Below are positions 1 through 8,481 of a DNA stretch of 64,000 bases, piece after piece. The translations under genes and the position numbers were made by a program. Source of the stretch: GCA-2706205 sp964215955 (GTDB taxonomy: Bacteria; Bdellovibrionota; Bacteriovoracia; Bacteriovoracales; Bacteriovoracaceae); contig CAXPDR010000015.1 of the NCBI GenBank assembly GCA_964215955.1, forward strand, positions 1-64,000, read 5' to 3'. Each line of letters begins with the position of its first letter. The first letter of the stretch is position 1. The notes under the pieces are model-generated. The model did not search any database and had not been told where the DNA came from. It saw only the letters and a program-made list of their open reading frames with translations.

Positions 1-26
1 ATAATAGTCGACTCCTTCCAGCTCAT
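1..26 (-). CDS. IS481-family transposase, N-terminus only (cut by window edge)
   Basis: On the minus strand an ATG at 26-24 follows a strong AGGAGG Shine-Dalgarno (38-33) and reads MSWKESTI before the window ends. IS481-type DDE transposases commonly begin MSWKE or MPWKE. The SD-blocking hairpin and paired terminal repeats just upstream fit an IS end. Only eight complete codons are visible, so the call rests on the start motif plus context. The element would extend to the left of this window. Confidence 0.6.
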
Positions 27-28
27 GC

Positions 29-56
29 TATAACCTCCTGTTATAGGAGTATTATA
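29..56 (-). promoter_or_regulatory. Hairpin sequestering the transposase Shine-Dalgarno
   Basis: Read on the minus strand, CTCCT pairs with AGGAG of the transposase SD across a five-base loop (ATAAC). An outer TATAA/TTATA pair, separated by small bulges, extends the stem. Hairpins that hide the transposase SD in transcripts entering from outside are known in several IS families. Here that role is inferred. Confidence 0.5.
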
Positions 57-77
57 ACCGACTGATTTATTTAGAAG

Positions 78-120
78 TGTAAACTATGTCTCCGGTATAA
101 TTTGTTAACTATGTCTCAGG
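78..120. mobile_element. Terminal repeats of an IS481-type insertion sequence
   Basis: Two 18-base direct repeats, TGTAAACTATGTCTCCGG (78-95) and TGTTAACTATGTCTCAGG (103-120), differ at two positions and lie 25 bp apart. Repeated AACTATGTCTC blocks at the end next to a transposase start are typical of IS481-like elements and probably bind transposase. The second repeat contains the stop codon of the neighbouring minus-strand gene. The exact outer boundary cannot be fixed because no target duplication is visible. Confidence 0.55.
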
Positions 121-2356
121 AAGGACAAACTTTCGTTTTTAAGATTTTCATTTTTTTATCTCTTTTTGGTAGATCCTTGTGTGTATATTGATCCGGATTA
201 GCAATGAGATCTTCTAATATTTCTTTTCCTATAGCTCTTGTCCCATAATTAAGCCTAGAGAGCCCTAACTTGAAGATCTCTTCATTGTCGGAGGCCAACA
301 TTTTTAAAATTAATTTTCTTTGAATCTCAGAGTTATTAATCTCATCTAAGATTGTGGATGTAAATCCTGCATATTTTGGATCAGTTATAGAGTCTAGAAT
401 TATACTTTGAAACCTTTCAGGAATTTCAATGTTTTTATTATAAAGAATTCTTAGATAATCAACTTGAATGACCCGTTCTTCATTTTTAAAAATATTTTTA
501 AAGAAAAAATCAATTTTTTTAGGATGATTTTTAACTCGATTCAGGTATTCTTCTCCTGCTAAAAACCTAAAAACTGGATCAGGATCTTTTTTCGCTATTT
601 CGATAGCAAGAATTAAAGATTTAGGGTCTTGTCTTGAAGAGATACTTTTGATTGCATAATACTTTTCAACTGGATCTTTACTTAATAGCCCTTCCTTTAG
701 TCTATCTAGATCGTCATCAGGCTTAAAAAGAGTTCTTCTATTTTTTTTAAAATCTAATGGTCGTTGCCCTTCCTTTAGTGCCCAATCCTTATATTTATTC
801 TCATCGTTATATATATATTCAATGTCCCTTGACTCTAGAGTATGATTAAATTCTTCTAAATTAGAATACTTTTTCATATTCCTCGCTAATGAAGCCCCAA
901 ACCTTGATCCAGCAAGATCAATCTGAACTCTCTTTTTAGAGTCGAATTGGGTATTAAATCTAAAGAGTATTTTCTCCTCAAGAAAAATCATCGTGTTAGT
1001 ATCCAATTCTCCAGGGATAATATTTACTCTATTTATTGATTTTAAATAAGAGTTAAGCGCGGTACCTGCAAAATGATACCAGCTTCCCATCTTATCACCT
1101 CTTTTAATCATAGGTGACTTATACATTTTTGCTCTATGAGGGAGGTTCTTATTACTTTTGAGGGTATCACCGGTGGCTAGTGGCTCAATAACTTTATACT
1201 CTTCGAAAGAATCATGTTCTCCAGTAATATCAAATAGTTTCTTTATATGGGGAAAGGTATTTCTATCTCGACTAGTCCAACCATGACTCAATAAAGTATC
1301 CCATACTAAGGTCATTGCTTTTCCAATATTTCCTTGTTCCAATTTAATAGCTTCTTCATAAAGCTTATCCGGAAGTATGGAATTGTCTGGCTGGGATAAT
1401 ATCCAATTATAAAGTTCATTTCTTTTTGGATTTTTTTTTGATCTAAATTGAGTACCTGCATACAAGTGGAGTCGGATATCTCCTATAAAATGGTCACGCC
1501 CTCTTTCTTCCTTGGAGGTATTCTCAAGGATCCATGAGGTCATTTTATTTGCAAGCTTTTTCCCATTGAGAAATCGATACGGAGAAGCTTCTAGATCCAA
1601 GATTTTTGAATCTACAGAAGAAGAAGACTGGGTTCCATAAAGCCCCTTACTATAAATTTCCTCAAATACCTCAGGAGAAACAAGTTCTTTTAATTCACTA
1701 GACTCTAAATAATGGGACGGGGTTAAATTATCCTTTAACCTAGTCAACAGTTTTCTTAACTTGGATGAAGATCTTTCCCCTTCATCTTTAAGTACAGTAA
1801 AATTCCCAAATCTCTTTTTTAGTTGATCGGAAGGGACATTGCTACCTGCCCTAGTTAAGACAATCCATTCGTCAGGAGAAATAATTTTTCTCACCACCGA
1901 TGATGCTATTTTCTTACCAGCAACATCTTCACCGATGACAGCCACAGTTTCAGCTGCAGGATTAAGTTCTTTTACATAATTAACAAATCGAGAGTCTGCA
2001 GGTAAGGAGGATTCCAAATACTTAGATCTAATTTGGTCAGTATAGGGATAGACTATTTGAGGATGATCTTTAAATGCTGAATGAATTAAATCTAATCTTT
2101 CTGATACTGGAAGGGGTTTTTTATGAAGTGGTTTAACTGTGGGTAAAAAAACAACTAAATCCACATCACTTTCTTTAAGTACTTCGTTAGCAATATACTG
2201 ATGACCTGTTGTTATCGGATCAAACGTTCCCGGAATAAAAGCAATCTTTTTTGCCTTTTTAATTTGTTCTTCAGTTAAAGGAGCTGAATCAACCCCAGAA
2301 ATTCCTATGAGGACAAATAAGGTAAAGAATAAATTTTTACTATTTTTAAACTTCAT
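116..2356 (-). CDS. Exported protein with NMNAT-like nucleotidyltransferase domain and HEAT-like C-terminus; 3' end formed by IS
   Basis: The ATG at 2356 gives 746 residues; a TTG lies one codon upstream. A hydrophobic N-terminus (LFFTLFVLIGISG) ending near DSA looks like a signal peptide. Residues ~40-240 resemble NadD/NMNAT nucleotidyltransferases: GTFDPITTGH (ATP-binding GxFDPxxxGH) near residue 44 and SSSKLR near 197, matching the family's ISSTxxR. The middle (~250-550) is unrecognised. From ~555 to the end, short helical pairs of HEAT type follow (for example SKDPVEKYYAIKS, KKDPDPVFRFLAG). Normal NadD is about 200 residues and cytoplasmic, so this is not simple housekeeping NadD. The last residues (CPS) and the stop fall inside the IS terminal repeat, so the original C-terminus may be lost. 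Function unknown; an exported nucleotidyltransferase is the inference. Confidence 0.6.
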   Translation of the reverse strand: MKFKNSKNLFFTLFVLIGISGVDSAPLTEEQIKKAKKIAFIPGTFDPITTGHQYIANEVLKESDVDLVVFLPTVKPLHKKPLPVSERLDLIHSAFKDHPQIVYPYTDQIRSKYLESSLPADSRFVNYVKELNPAAETVAVIGEDVAGKKIASSVVRKIISPDEWIVLTRAGSNVPSDQLKKRFGNFTVLKDEGERSSSKLRKLLTRLKDNLTPSHYLESSELKELVSPEVFEEIYSKGLYGTQSSSSVDSKILDLEASPYRFLNGKKLANKMTSWILENTSKEERGRDHFIGDIRLHLYAGTQFRSKKNPKRNELYNWILSQPDNSILPDKLYEEAIKLEQGNIGKAMTLVWDTLLSHGWTSRDRNTFPHIKKLFDITGEHDSFEEYKVIEPLATGDTLKSNKNLPHRAKMYKSPMIKRGDKMGSWYHFAGTALNSYLKSINRVNIIPGELDTNTMIFLEEKILFRFNTQFDSKKRVQIDLAGSRFGASLARNMKKYSNLEEFNHTLESRDIEYIYNDENKYKDWALKEGQRPLDFKKNRRTLFKPDDDLDRLKEGLLSKDPVEKYYAIKSISSRQDPKSLILAIEIAKKDPDPVFRFLAGEEYLNRVKNHPKKIDFFFKNIFKNEERVIQVDYLRILYNKNIEIPERFQSIILDSITDPKYAGFTSTILDEINNSEIQRKLILKMLASDNEEIFKLGLSRLNYGTRAIGKEILEDLIANPDQYTHKDLPKRDKKMKILKTKVCPS

Positions 2357-2555
2357 CAATAGATTTATCGGTATAAAGAACCTTGATTTCTAGAACCTGA
2401 CAAAACTCATCCACTAAGAGATAACTAAAATTGAATACTTCTTTGCTAAACCTAAAGAACCGACTGAGTCTTTACAAAAACCTGACTTTTCTCCCTCTAT
2501 CAATTATCCCCTTTTTTAGTTAATATAGGCCTGTAAAAATTTTCAAGGACAACAA

Positions 2556-4109
2556 ATGGACATCAATACTAGAAGAGACTTTTTAAAATTCTTGGGGTAC
2601 AGCACTTTAGGCTTAACTCAACTTTCAACCCTAACGAGCTGCTCCAGTACGGTCCTGCCTTTTTCGAAATTTCCAAGCTCTGATGATGATTTAATTCTTC
2701 ACCCAAGCCTTTCTTACGATAAAATCATTAGCTGGGGAGATGCTATTAATGAGAGTGAAGTTTTTGGATTTAATAATGATTATATCAATATAGAATACTT
2801 AAATACTAAAGAGCTCATCATGTGGGTAAATCATGAATATATCAATCCATTATTTGTTTCCGGCCTAGAGCGAACAAAAGAAAATGTAGATATAGAAAAG
2901 AGTTTAGTTGGTGGAAGTCTTATCCATCTAAAGTTTAATGATAAAAACAAATGGGAACTGGTACCAAATAGTGAATTCAACAGAGGTGTACGAGGTGATA
3001 CCACGATCCCTTTTGCCAATAATATGTCAGTAAAAGGAAGTAAAACAGCAGAAGGAACTCTAGGAAACTGTGCTGGAGGAAAAACTCCTTGGAATACCTT
3101 TCTTACCTGTGAAGAAAACTATGACGGTTTTTATGGAGAAAGAAAATCTAATGAAACTCAAATCTCATATAAAAGATCTAGAGTTGAATGGCATAAATTT
3201 TATCCTAAAAACGTACCAGAGCACTATGGTTGGGTCGTTGAAGTTGAACCTAAAACAGGAAAAGCACAAAAGCATACAAACTTAGGTCGATTTGCTCACG
3301 AATCAGCCACTTGTATCCAGGCTAAGTCAGGTGTCACTGTTGTTTACTCTGGTGATGATAAAAATGATGAACACTTATACAAGTTTGTTTCTAAATCAAA
3401 CTCAAACCTAAAAAATGGTATTTTATATGTCGCTGATATTAAAGCTGGCAAATGGCTACCACTAGATTTAGATCAATCCCCTACTTTAAAGAAACACTTT
3501 AAAAATCAGCTAGACGTTTTAACTTATGCAAGGGAAGCAAGTAAAATTCTGGGCGCAACTCCTTTAAATAGACCAGAAGACATAGAGATTCATCCAACGA
3601 CAGGTGATGTATATGTGGCCCTTACGAATAATAAAAAGCGAGGGGACTTTCATGGTTCTATCCTTAAAATTTCGGAAAATGAAAGCGATCACGCAAACCT
3701 AAGCTTTCAAAGTAGAACTTTCATTTTTGGTGGAGAAGCTGCAGGAATGTCATGCCCCGATAATATGGCCTTTGATAACCAGGGAAATTTATGGGTAACT
3801 ACCGACATTAGTGGGTCATCAATAGGAAAGTCTCCTTACACTAAGTTTGGAAATAATGGTCTTTTTATTATTCCAGCAACAGGAAAAAATGCTGGTCGTC
3901 CAATACAATTAGCTTCGGCGCCTATAGATGCGGAGTTTACTGGTCCATGTTTTACTAAAGATTTTAGCACTCTTTTTCTTTCGGTCCAGCATCCAGGTGA
4001 AATGACTAGAGATCTTAAGAGCCCAACGAGTACATGGCCAACAGGAAAAATTCCTAAACCAACTGTTGTGGCCATAGATATCAGTAAATTGGAACTTATG
4101 AATGTCTAA
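2556..4109 (+). CDS. phoX: PhoX-family (DUF839) secreted phosphatase, Tat substrate
   Basis: PhoX enzymes are periplasmic or cell-surface, Ca2+/Fe-dependent alkaline phosphatases that release phosphate from organic esters. The 517-residue protein starts after an AAGGA SD and has a twin-arginine signal (NTRRDFLKFLGYS). This is followed by LTSC, which could be a lipobox, so it may be a Tat-exported lipoprotein. Family features include GNCAGGKTPWNTFLTCEEN near residue 170, GRFAHESAT, YSGDDKND, and RPEDIEIHP followed by VALTNN. Length is near the short end for the family. It is divergent from the exported nucleotidyltransferase gene and is followed 51 bp later by a radical SAM gene. Confidence 0.82.
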   Translation: MDINTRRDFLKFLGYSTLGLTQLSTLTSCSSTVLPFSKFPSSDDDLILHPSLSYDKIISWGDAINESEVFGFNNDYINIEYLNTKELIMWVNHEYINPLFVSGLERTKENVDIEKSLVGGSLIHLKFNDKNKWELVPNSEFNRGVRGDTTIPFANNMSVKGSKTAEGTLGNCAGGKTPWNTFLTCEENYDGFYGERKSNETQISYKRSRVEWHKFYPKNVPEHYGWVVEVEPKTGKAQKHTNLGRFAHESATCIQAKSGVTVVYSGDDKNDEHLYKFVSKSNSNLKNGILYVADIKAGKWLPLDLDQSPTLKKHFKNQLDVLTYAREASKILGATPLNRPEDIEIHPTTGDVYVALTNNKKRGDFHGSILKISENESDHANLSFQSRTFIFGGEAAGMSCPDNMAFDNQGNLWVTTDISGSSIGKSPYTKFGNNGLFIIPATGKNAGRPIQLASAPIDAEFTGPCFTKDFSTLFLSVQHPGEMTRDLKSPTSTWPTGKIPKPTVVAIDISKLELMNV

Positions 4110-4160
4110 TGACTCAGTGAAAAACCTTTTTTTTGATGTTTAATTGACTAACTCAATGTC

Positions 4161-5486
4161 ATGAAATCTAATAATTCTATGCTGAAAAGTTTTTTAAAAA
4201 AAATTAAGAATAGTTTTTTCCTTCTTCAAGGAAGGTTTTCAAATGAAATACTAATAAAAACCAAAGAAGATATTGAGCAAAGTAAGTACTTTTGTATGGT
4301 ACCTTGGGTTCATCTTCACGTTATGCCAGACTCATCTATAACTCCTTGTTGCTTGACCCCTTATGACGAAGTTTATGGCAACGCAAAACAAAAAAGCCTA
4401 AAAAATATATGGAATAACAAAATGTTTAAGACTATGAGAAAACTTAAACTCATGGACAGACCAGTACACTCCTGTCGAAAATGTTATGAAGTTGAAGAAA
4501 GTGGAATTCTTTCAATGCGTAAAAGAATGAATCATGTTTTTGAAAATAGTATAGATCTCATAAACTCGACAGAAGATGATGGGTACTTACCAGAGCCAAA
4601 GATGAAATACTTAGATCTTAGATTTAGCAATATATGCAACTTCAAATGTAGAGGATGTTCTCCGACTCTTAGTACAAAATGGTTTGAAGATCATCAAAAG
4701 CTTTGGGACTATAAATCAGAAGCACCAAAACTCATTAATTTTATAAAAGATAAACCTCCTTTGTGGGAAGAAATTGAAAATTATCTTCCAGATGTTGAGC
4801 ATGCTTATTTTGCAGGAGGTGAACCACTATTAATGGATGAACATTATAAATGTCTTGAAAAATTCATTGAGCTAAATAAAACGGATGTCGTTCTAAACTA
4901 CAATACGAACTTATCAATTCTAAAGTTTAAAAAATATGATTTATTAGAATTATGGAGTCACTTCCCAGATGTCCACATTAGTGTAAGCCTTGATGATATT
5001 AAGGAGCAGGGTGAATACTTTAGATCGGGTTTGAAATGGCAATCATTTTTAGAAAACTGCTTAGTTATTAAAAAAGCCTTTCCTCACTTTCAACTTTCTA
5101 TCAATTGCACAATTAGTGTTTTCAACATTCACCGAATCCCAGAAATTCACCAAGAGCTTTTCTCAAAAGGAGTAATTGATGCCAAAGGATTTAATTTTAA
5201 TCCCCTCTTGGATCCACCATATTACAGGTCCCAAATTCTTCCACCACTAAAAAAACAAGAAATAACTAAGAAGCTTTATAATTATGCCAATAAACTCAAT
5301 GAAGCTTATCCTGATGAAAATTGGGGTTTTTTCATTTCAGACCTAAAACATCAAATCAAGTTCATGAATTCTGAAGACAAAAGTCACCTCATTCCTGAGT
5401 TCAAAAAAATAACTAATAACTTAGATAAAATTCGATCTGAAGATTTTGCATCGATCTACCCAGAGTTAGGAGTTTTAATAAAGTGA
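4161..5486 (+). CDS. Radical SAM protein with N-terminal SPASM/twitch-like cysteines
   Basis: The 441-residue protein has the radical SAM cluster CNFKCRGC (Cys ~159, 163, 166), which binds the 4Fe-4S cluster that cleaves S-adenosylmethionine, and a later AGGEPL motif. Ahead of it, Cys45, Cys63/64 and CRKC (105/108) form a SPASM/twitch-like auxiliary Fe-S site placed before the core rather than after it. The substrate is unknown. It overlaps the next gene (GTG start inside its stop) and shares its architecture with the protein at 6223, so the three genes probably act together, perhaps on a surface glycan or peptide (inference). No good SD precedes the ATG. Confidence 0.75.
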   Translation: MKSNNSMLKSFLKKIKNSFFLLQGRFSNEILIKTKEDIEQSKYFCMVPWVHLHVMPDSSITPCCLTPYDEVYGNAKQKSLKNIWNNKMFKTMRKLKLMDRPVHSCRKCYEVEESGILSMRKRMNHVFENSIDLINSTEDDGYLPEPKMKYLDLRFSNICNFKCRGCSPTLSTKWFEDHQKLWDYKSEAPKLINFIKDKPPLWEEIENYLPDVEHAYFAGGEPLLMDEHYKCLEKFIELNKTDVVLNYNTNLSILKFKKYDLLELWSHFPDVHISVSLDDIKEQGEYFRSGLKWQSFLENCLVIKKAFPHFQLSINCTISVFNIHRIPEIHQELFSKGVIDAKGFNFNPLLDPPYYRSQILPPLKKQEITKKLYNYANKLNEAYPDENWGFFISDLKHQIKFMNSEDKSHLIPEFKKITNNLDKIRSEDFASIYPELGVLIK

Positions 5487-6178
5487 AATACTTACTTATT
5501 ATTCCAAATCGCGAAAATGAGGACCGGTTAGAAGCCTTAATAAACTATTTTAAAATTTTTCTTAAAAATGAAAAAACAGAATTTCTGATTTTAAATGAGA
5601 AGATCTTACCTAATACTTTTTCAACTGTGGAATATATAAAGGATCGATACAATTTAAAAGATTTAAAAACAACAACCATCCCTTCAGGATCGAGAAAAGA
5701 GTCTTTTCGTTTTGCCCATCAGTATGCACTAAAAAATGACTATGATCACTTTGTTTTTTTTAACGAAGGCTGGGAAGATAATATTTGTGAATTCATTAAT
5801 ATTTTAAAAAATAAAGAATATGAAAGTTTTGATGCCGTCATTGGAAAAAGGACTCCTAAAAAGCTTAACTTAGGAGCAATTTATGATCTCATTTCCAATT
5901 ACCTGGTTTCAAGCTTTTCTCGCCAAGTTATCCTTGATAATAAATGTGATTCCATTCTTTTGTTTAAAACAAATAAATTACCAAATAAAATTAATTCCAG
6001 TTACCCAGAAAATGTTTTTTTCTCGGACATTTTACTAAATATTGCAAAAGGTAAAAATATAAAGTTTACAGATGTTGATTTTGGAATAAATTATCGTAGC
6101 TTTCTAAAACTTAACACTGTGCGCTTCTTCATGCTTGTGTTTATGCTATTTCACAGATCTTTTTACCGAAAAACCTAA
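5483..6178 (+). CDS. Putative family 2 (GT-A like) glycosyltransferase
   Basis: A GTG start overlaps the stop of the upstream radical SAM gene (GTGA), which implies translational coupling. The 231-residue product begins KYLLIIPNRENEDRL, like the nucleotide-sugar binding start of GT2 enzymes. It has an acidic DYDHFVFFNEGW stretch near residue 85 where the DxD region would lie. The C-terminus is basic and hydrophobic (RFFMLVFMLFHRSFYRK), which could anchor it to the inner membrane. The assignment is by fold resemblance only; donor and acceptor are unknown. Its place between two radical SAM genes suggests modification of an envelope glycan. Confidence 0.45.
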   Translation: MKYLLIIPNRENEDRLEALINYFKIFLKNEKTEFLILNEKILPNTFSTVEYIKDRYNLKDLKTTTIPSGSRKESFRFAHQYALKNDYDHFVFFNEGWEDNICEFINILKNKEYESFDAVIGKRTPKKLNLGAIYDLISNYLVSSFSRQVILDNKCDSILLFKTNKLPNKINSSYPENVFFSDILLNIAKGKNIKFTDVDFGINYRSFLKLNTVRFFMLVFMLFHRSFYRKT

Positions 6179-6222
6179 TAAAACAGTTAACTTTTCAATA
6201 TCTTTCCTCATATAATGACTCC

Positions 6223-7542
6223 ATGGATAATAAAACAAATTGGGAATCAGAAAAGATCATAAAAAACTCTGTCTACTGTCCTTTGGCCTGGATTCATAGT
6301 TTTGTAAATCAAAATGGAAATTTTCAAGTATGTTGTACCTCAGAAGAGTTTGAAAATAATATTCGAGATGAGAACAATAATGTTATCAATATCAATGACA
6401 ATTTCTCTTCTGAAAAAATAATGAACACAGATTTCATGAAAAAGATCCGTCTAGAAATGCTTAATGGTGAATGGCCAGAACTCTGTAAACGATGCAAAAT
6501 CACTGAAGACCTAGGTGGTATTAGTCGTAGGAATGTCGAAATTGAAAACTATAAAAATGAAAATAAAAAAATCATAGAGGAAACAGGTTTAGATGGAAGT
6601 TCCAATTCACCTATCCTATCAGCTGATTATAGACTTGGAAATTTATGTAATCTACAATGTCGAATGTGTAATCCTAGGTCAACAAAACTTTGGATCAAAG
6701 AGTGGAATGAAGTAAAAAGACCTCCAGAGAGATTCCCTGAAGATGTCATGAAAAGTTATAATGAATATCATTGGATCGACTCTGAAAATCTAATTGATGA
6801 CTTTGTCCAAAAAGCCCCAACTCTAACCCATATTCACTTCGCAGGTGGAGAACCATTAATTGTTCCGCAAATGAAAAAAGTACTTGAGGCTTGTATTGAG
6901 TCAGGAAATTCAAAAAATATAACGATTACCTACAACACCAATCTTACTGTTTTACCTAAAAGTGTTATAAATTTATGGAAGCATTTTAAGGGAATCAAAA
7001 TATTAGCTAGTATTGATGCCGTTGGTGATTTAAATAACTATATAAGATTTCCTTCTGACTGGAATAAGATAGATGAAAATCTTAAGCTAATTGATCAAAA
7101 TCATGAAGAGTACAATATTCAAGAATGTATGGTCAGTGCAACAGTACAAATTTTAAACATTTTACATTTAGATGAATTATATAAGTATCTTTCACAGTTT
7201 AATTTCATTGTACCTGTGCCGAACCTTATCAATTTATTCATGCCACATTATTTCCAAACTAGAAATTTACCAAAAAACCTTAAGGTTATTTCTAAGATCA
7301 AACTGAATCATATAAAAACGAAGTATGAAGCACAAATACCAGATCATTATAAATACTTAACTGATAATATTTCTCAAATCATAAATTTTTTAGTTCAAGA
7401 TCAAATTCCAGATGGCATTGAATCTTTTATTGAGTTCCAAAAAAAGTTTGATAGTAATAAAAACTTAGATATAACAAAAGTTTTGCCTGAATTTAAAAAG
7501 TATTTTTCAGATCAGTCCTCATCGCTCCCTTTTGAAGGATAA
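6223..7542 (+). CDS. Second radical SAM protein with N-terminal SPASM/twitch-like cysteines
   Basis: This 439-residue protein is a distant paralogue of the one at 4161. It has CNLQCRMC (Cys ~142, 146, 149) for the SAM-cleaving cluster, AGGEPL downstream, and the same N-terminal pattern: a CPLAWIH cysteine (19), a CC pair (37/38) and CKRC (88/91). The shared order suggests both handle related substrates or act in sequence. The reaction cannot be told from sequence. It lies 44 bp after the glycosyltransferase gene and 5 bp before ppx/gppA, so the four genes could be one transcript. Confidence 0.75.
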   Translation: MDNKTNWESEKIIKNSVYCPLAWIHSFVNQNGNFQVCCTSEEFENNIRDENNNVININDNFSSEKIMNTDFMKKIRLEMLNGEWPELCKRCKITEDLGGISRRNVEIENYKNENKKIIEETGLDGSSNSPILSADYRLGNLCNLQCRMCNPRSTKLWIKEWNEVKRPPERFPEDVMKSYNEYHWIDSENLIDDFVQKAPTLTHIHFAGGEPLIVPQMKKVLEACIESGNSKNITITYNTNLTVLPKSVINLWKHFKGIKILASIDAVGDLNNYIRFPSDWNKIDENLKLIDQNHEEYNIQECMVSATVQILNILHLDELYKYLSQFNFIVPVPNLINLFMPHYFQTRNLPKNLKVISKIKLNHIKTKYEAQIPDHYKYLTDNISQIINFLVQDQIPDGIESFIEFQKKFDSNKNLDITKVLPEFKKYFSDQSSSLPFEG

Positions 7543-7547
7543 AGCCT

Positions 7548-8480
7548 ATGACTTTTAAGAAAGAAACCTTCTATCTGGCCATAGATATCGGCTCTAATGC
7601 GATGAGAGCCGCACTTGCAGTAAGAGATCTCCATAACGACTTAGAGATTATCGATAACTTTAGATTTCCGCTTAGATTAGGAGAAGATGTCTTCCAAAAA
7701 GGTAAAGTATCTTCCAAGAAGATCCAAAGCATGGATGAAGCCTTCAAAAATTTATCTGATATAGTAAAAGAATATAATATTTCCCACGTTAAAGCAGTGG
7801 CAACAAGTGCTTTAAGAGATGCTTCTAATGGTAAAGAAGTATGCCAGATCATTAATGAAAAATATAAAATCAAAATTAAAATCATTTCAGGTTTAGAGGA
7901 AGCTAAACTTGTTCAGGATGCGATTGAATCCAATTTAGACTTAAAAAATAAAAAAGCTCTTTTTATTGATATCGGTGGTGGCTCAACTGAAATTGTCGTT
8001 CTTAATGATAAAAAGTCCCTATATAGAAAAAGTTTTCAGTGTGGAACGTTAAGGCTTCTTCAAGAAAACGATGAATCTAAAATAAAAAAGCTAACAGAAG
8101 AAATGACCAGTGAGCTTAGAAAAGACTTCAAAGGTCTTGGTATTGGTAAAGGATTTGACCTTTGTGTTGGAACAGGTGGTAACCTAAGAAGAATGGGAAA
8201 ACTAAGGAAAGTTTTTTTCAGAAGAAGTTATCTCAAGGTTTCTCAATTTGAACTAAGTGCTATAAGTGCTGAAGTTAAAAAGTTTTCCCTTCAACAACGA
8301 ATTTCTTTTTTAAATATGAGAAAAGATAGAGCTGATGTCATTGTTCCGGCAATGTATATCGTAGAAGATATTCTTATTAAGCTAGATATTTCTGAAATAC
8401 ACCTTCCTCAAGTTGGTCTTAAGGAAGGTTTATTAATTGAGATGCTTGAAAAAAAGCCTCGTTATATATTTTTTAAATAG
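7548..8480 (+). CDS. Ppx/GppA family exopolyphosphatase or guanosine pentaphosphate phosphatase
   Basis: This enzyme class hydrolyses terminal phosphates of polyphosphate and/or pppGpp, using an ASKHA ATPase-like fold. Visible motifs are LAIDIGSNAMRAA at the N-terminus (phosphate loop 1), ATSALRDASN near residue 85, FIDIGGGSTEI near 145, and GTGGNLRRM near 205. At 310 residues it matches the short bacterial Ppx-GppA core without the C-terminal HD domain. An AAGGA SD precedes the ATG. It ends one base from the convergent NhaC gene. The data do not distinguish Ppx from GppA activity. Confidence 0.85.
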   Translation: MTFKKETFYLAIDIGSNAMRAALAVRDLHNDLEIIDNFRFPLRLGEDVFQKGKVSSKKIQSMDEAFKNLSDIVKEYNISHVKAVATSALRDASNGKEVCQIINEKYKIKIKIISGLEEAKLVQDAIESNLDLKNKKALFIDIGGGSTEIVVLNDKKSLYRKSFQCGTLRLLQENDESKIKKLTEEMTSELRKDFKGLGIGKGFDLCVGTGGNLRRMGKLRKVFFRRSYLKVSQFELSAISAEVKKFSLQQRISFLNMRKDRADVIVPAMYIVEDILIKLDISEIHLPQVGLKEGLLIEMLEKKPRYIFFK

Positions 8481-8481
8481 A

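Noticed and set aside
116..2356. Housekeeping nadD
   Set aside because: The signal peptide and 746-residue length do not fit the cytoplasmic ~200-residue NadD.
2460..2500. Pho-box-like direct repeat (CTTTACAAAAACCTGAC) before the PhoX gene
   Set aside because: Only about half of the consensus positions match and the spacing of the two halves is off by one base; not enough to call a PhoB site.
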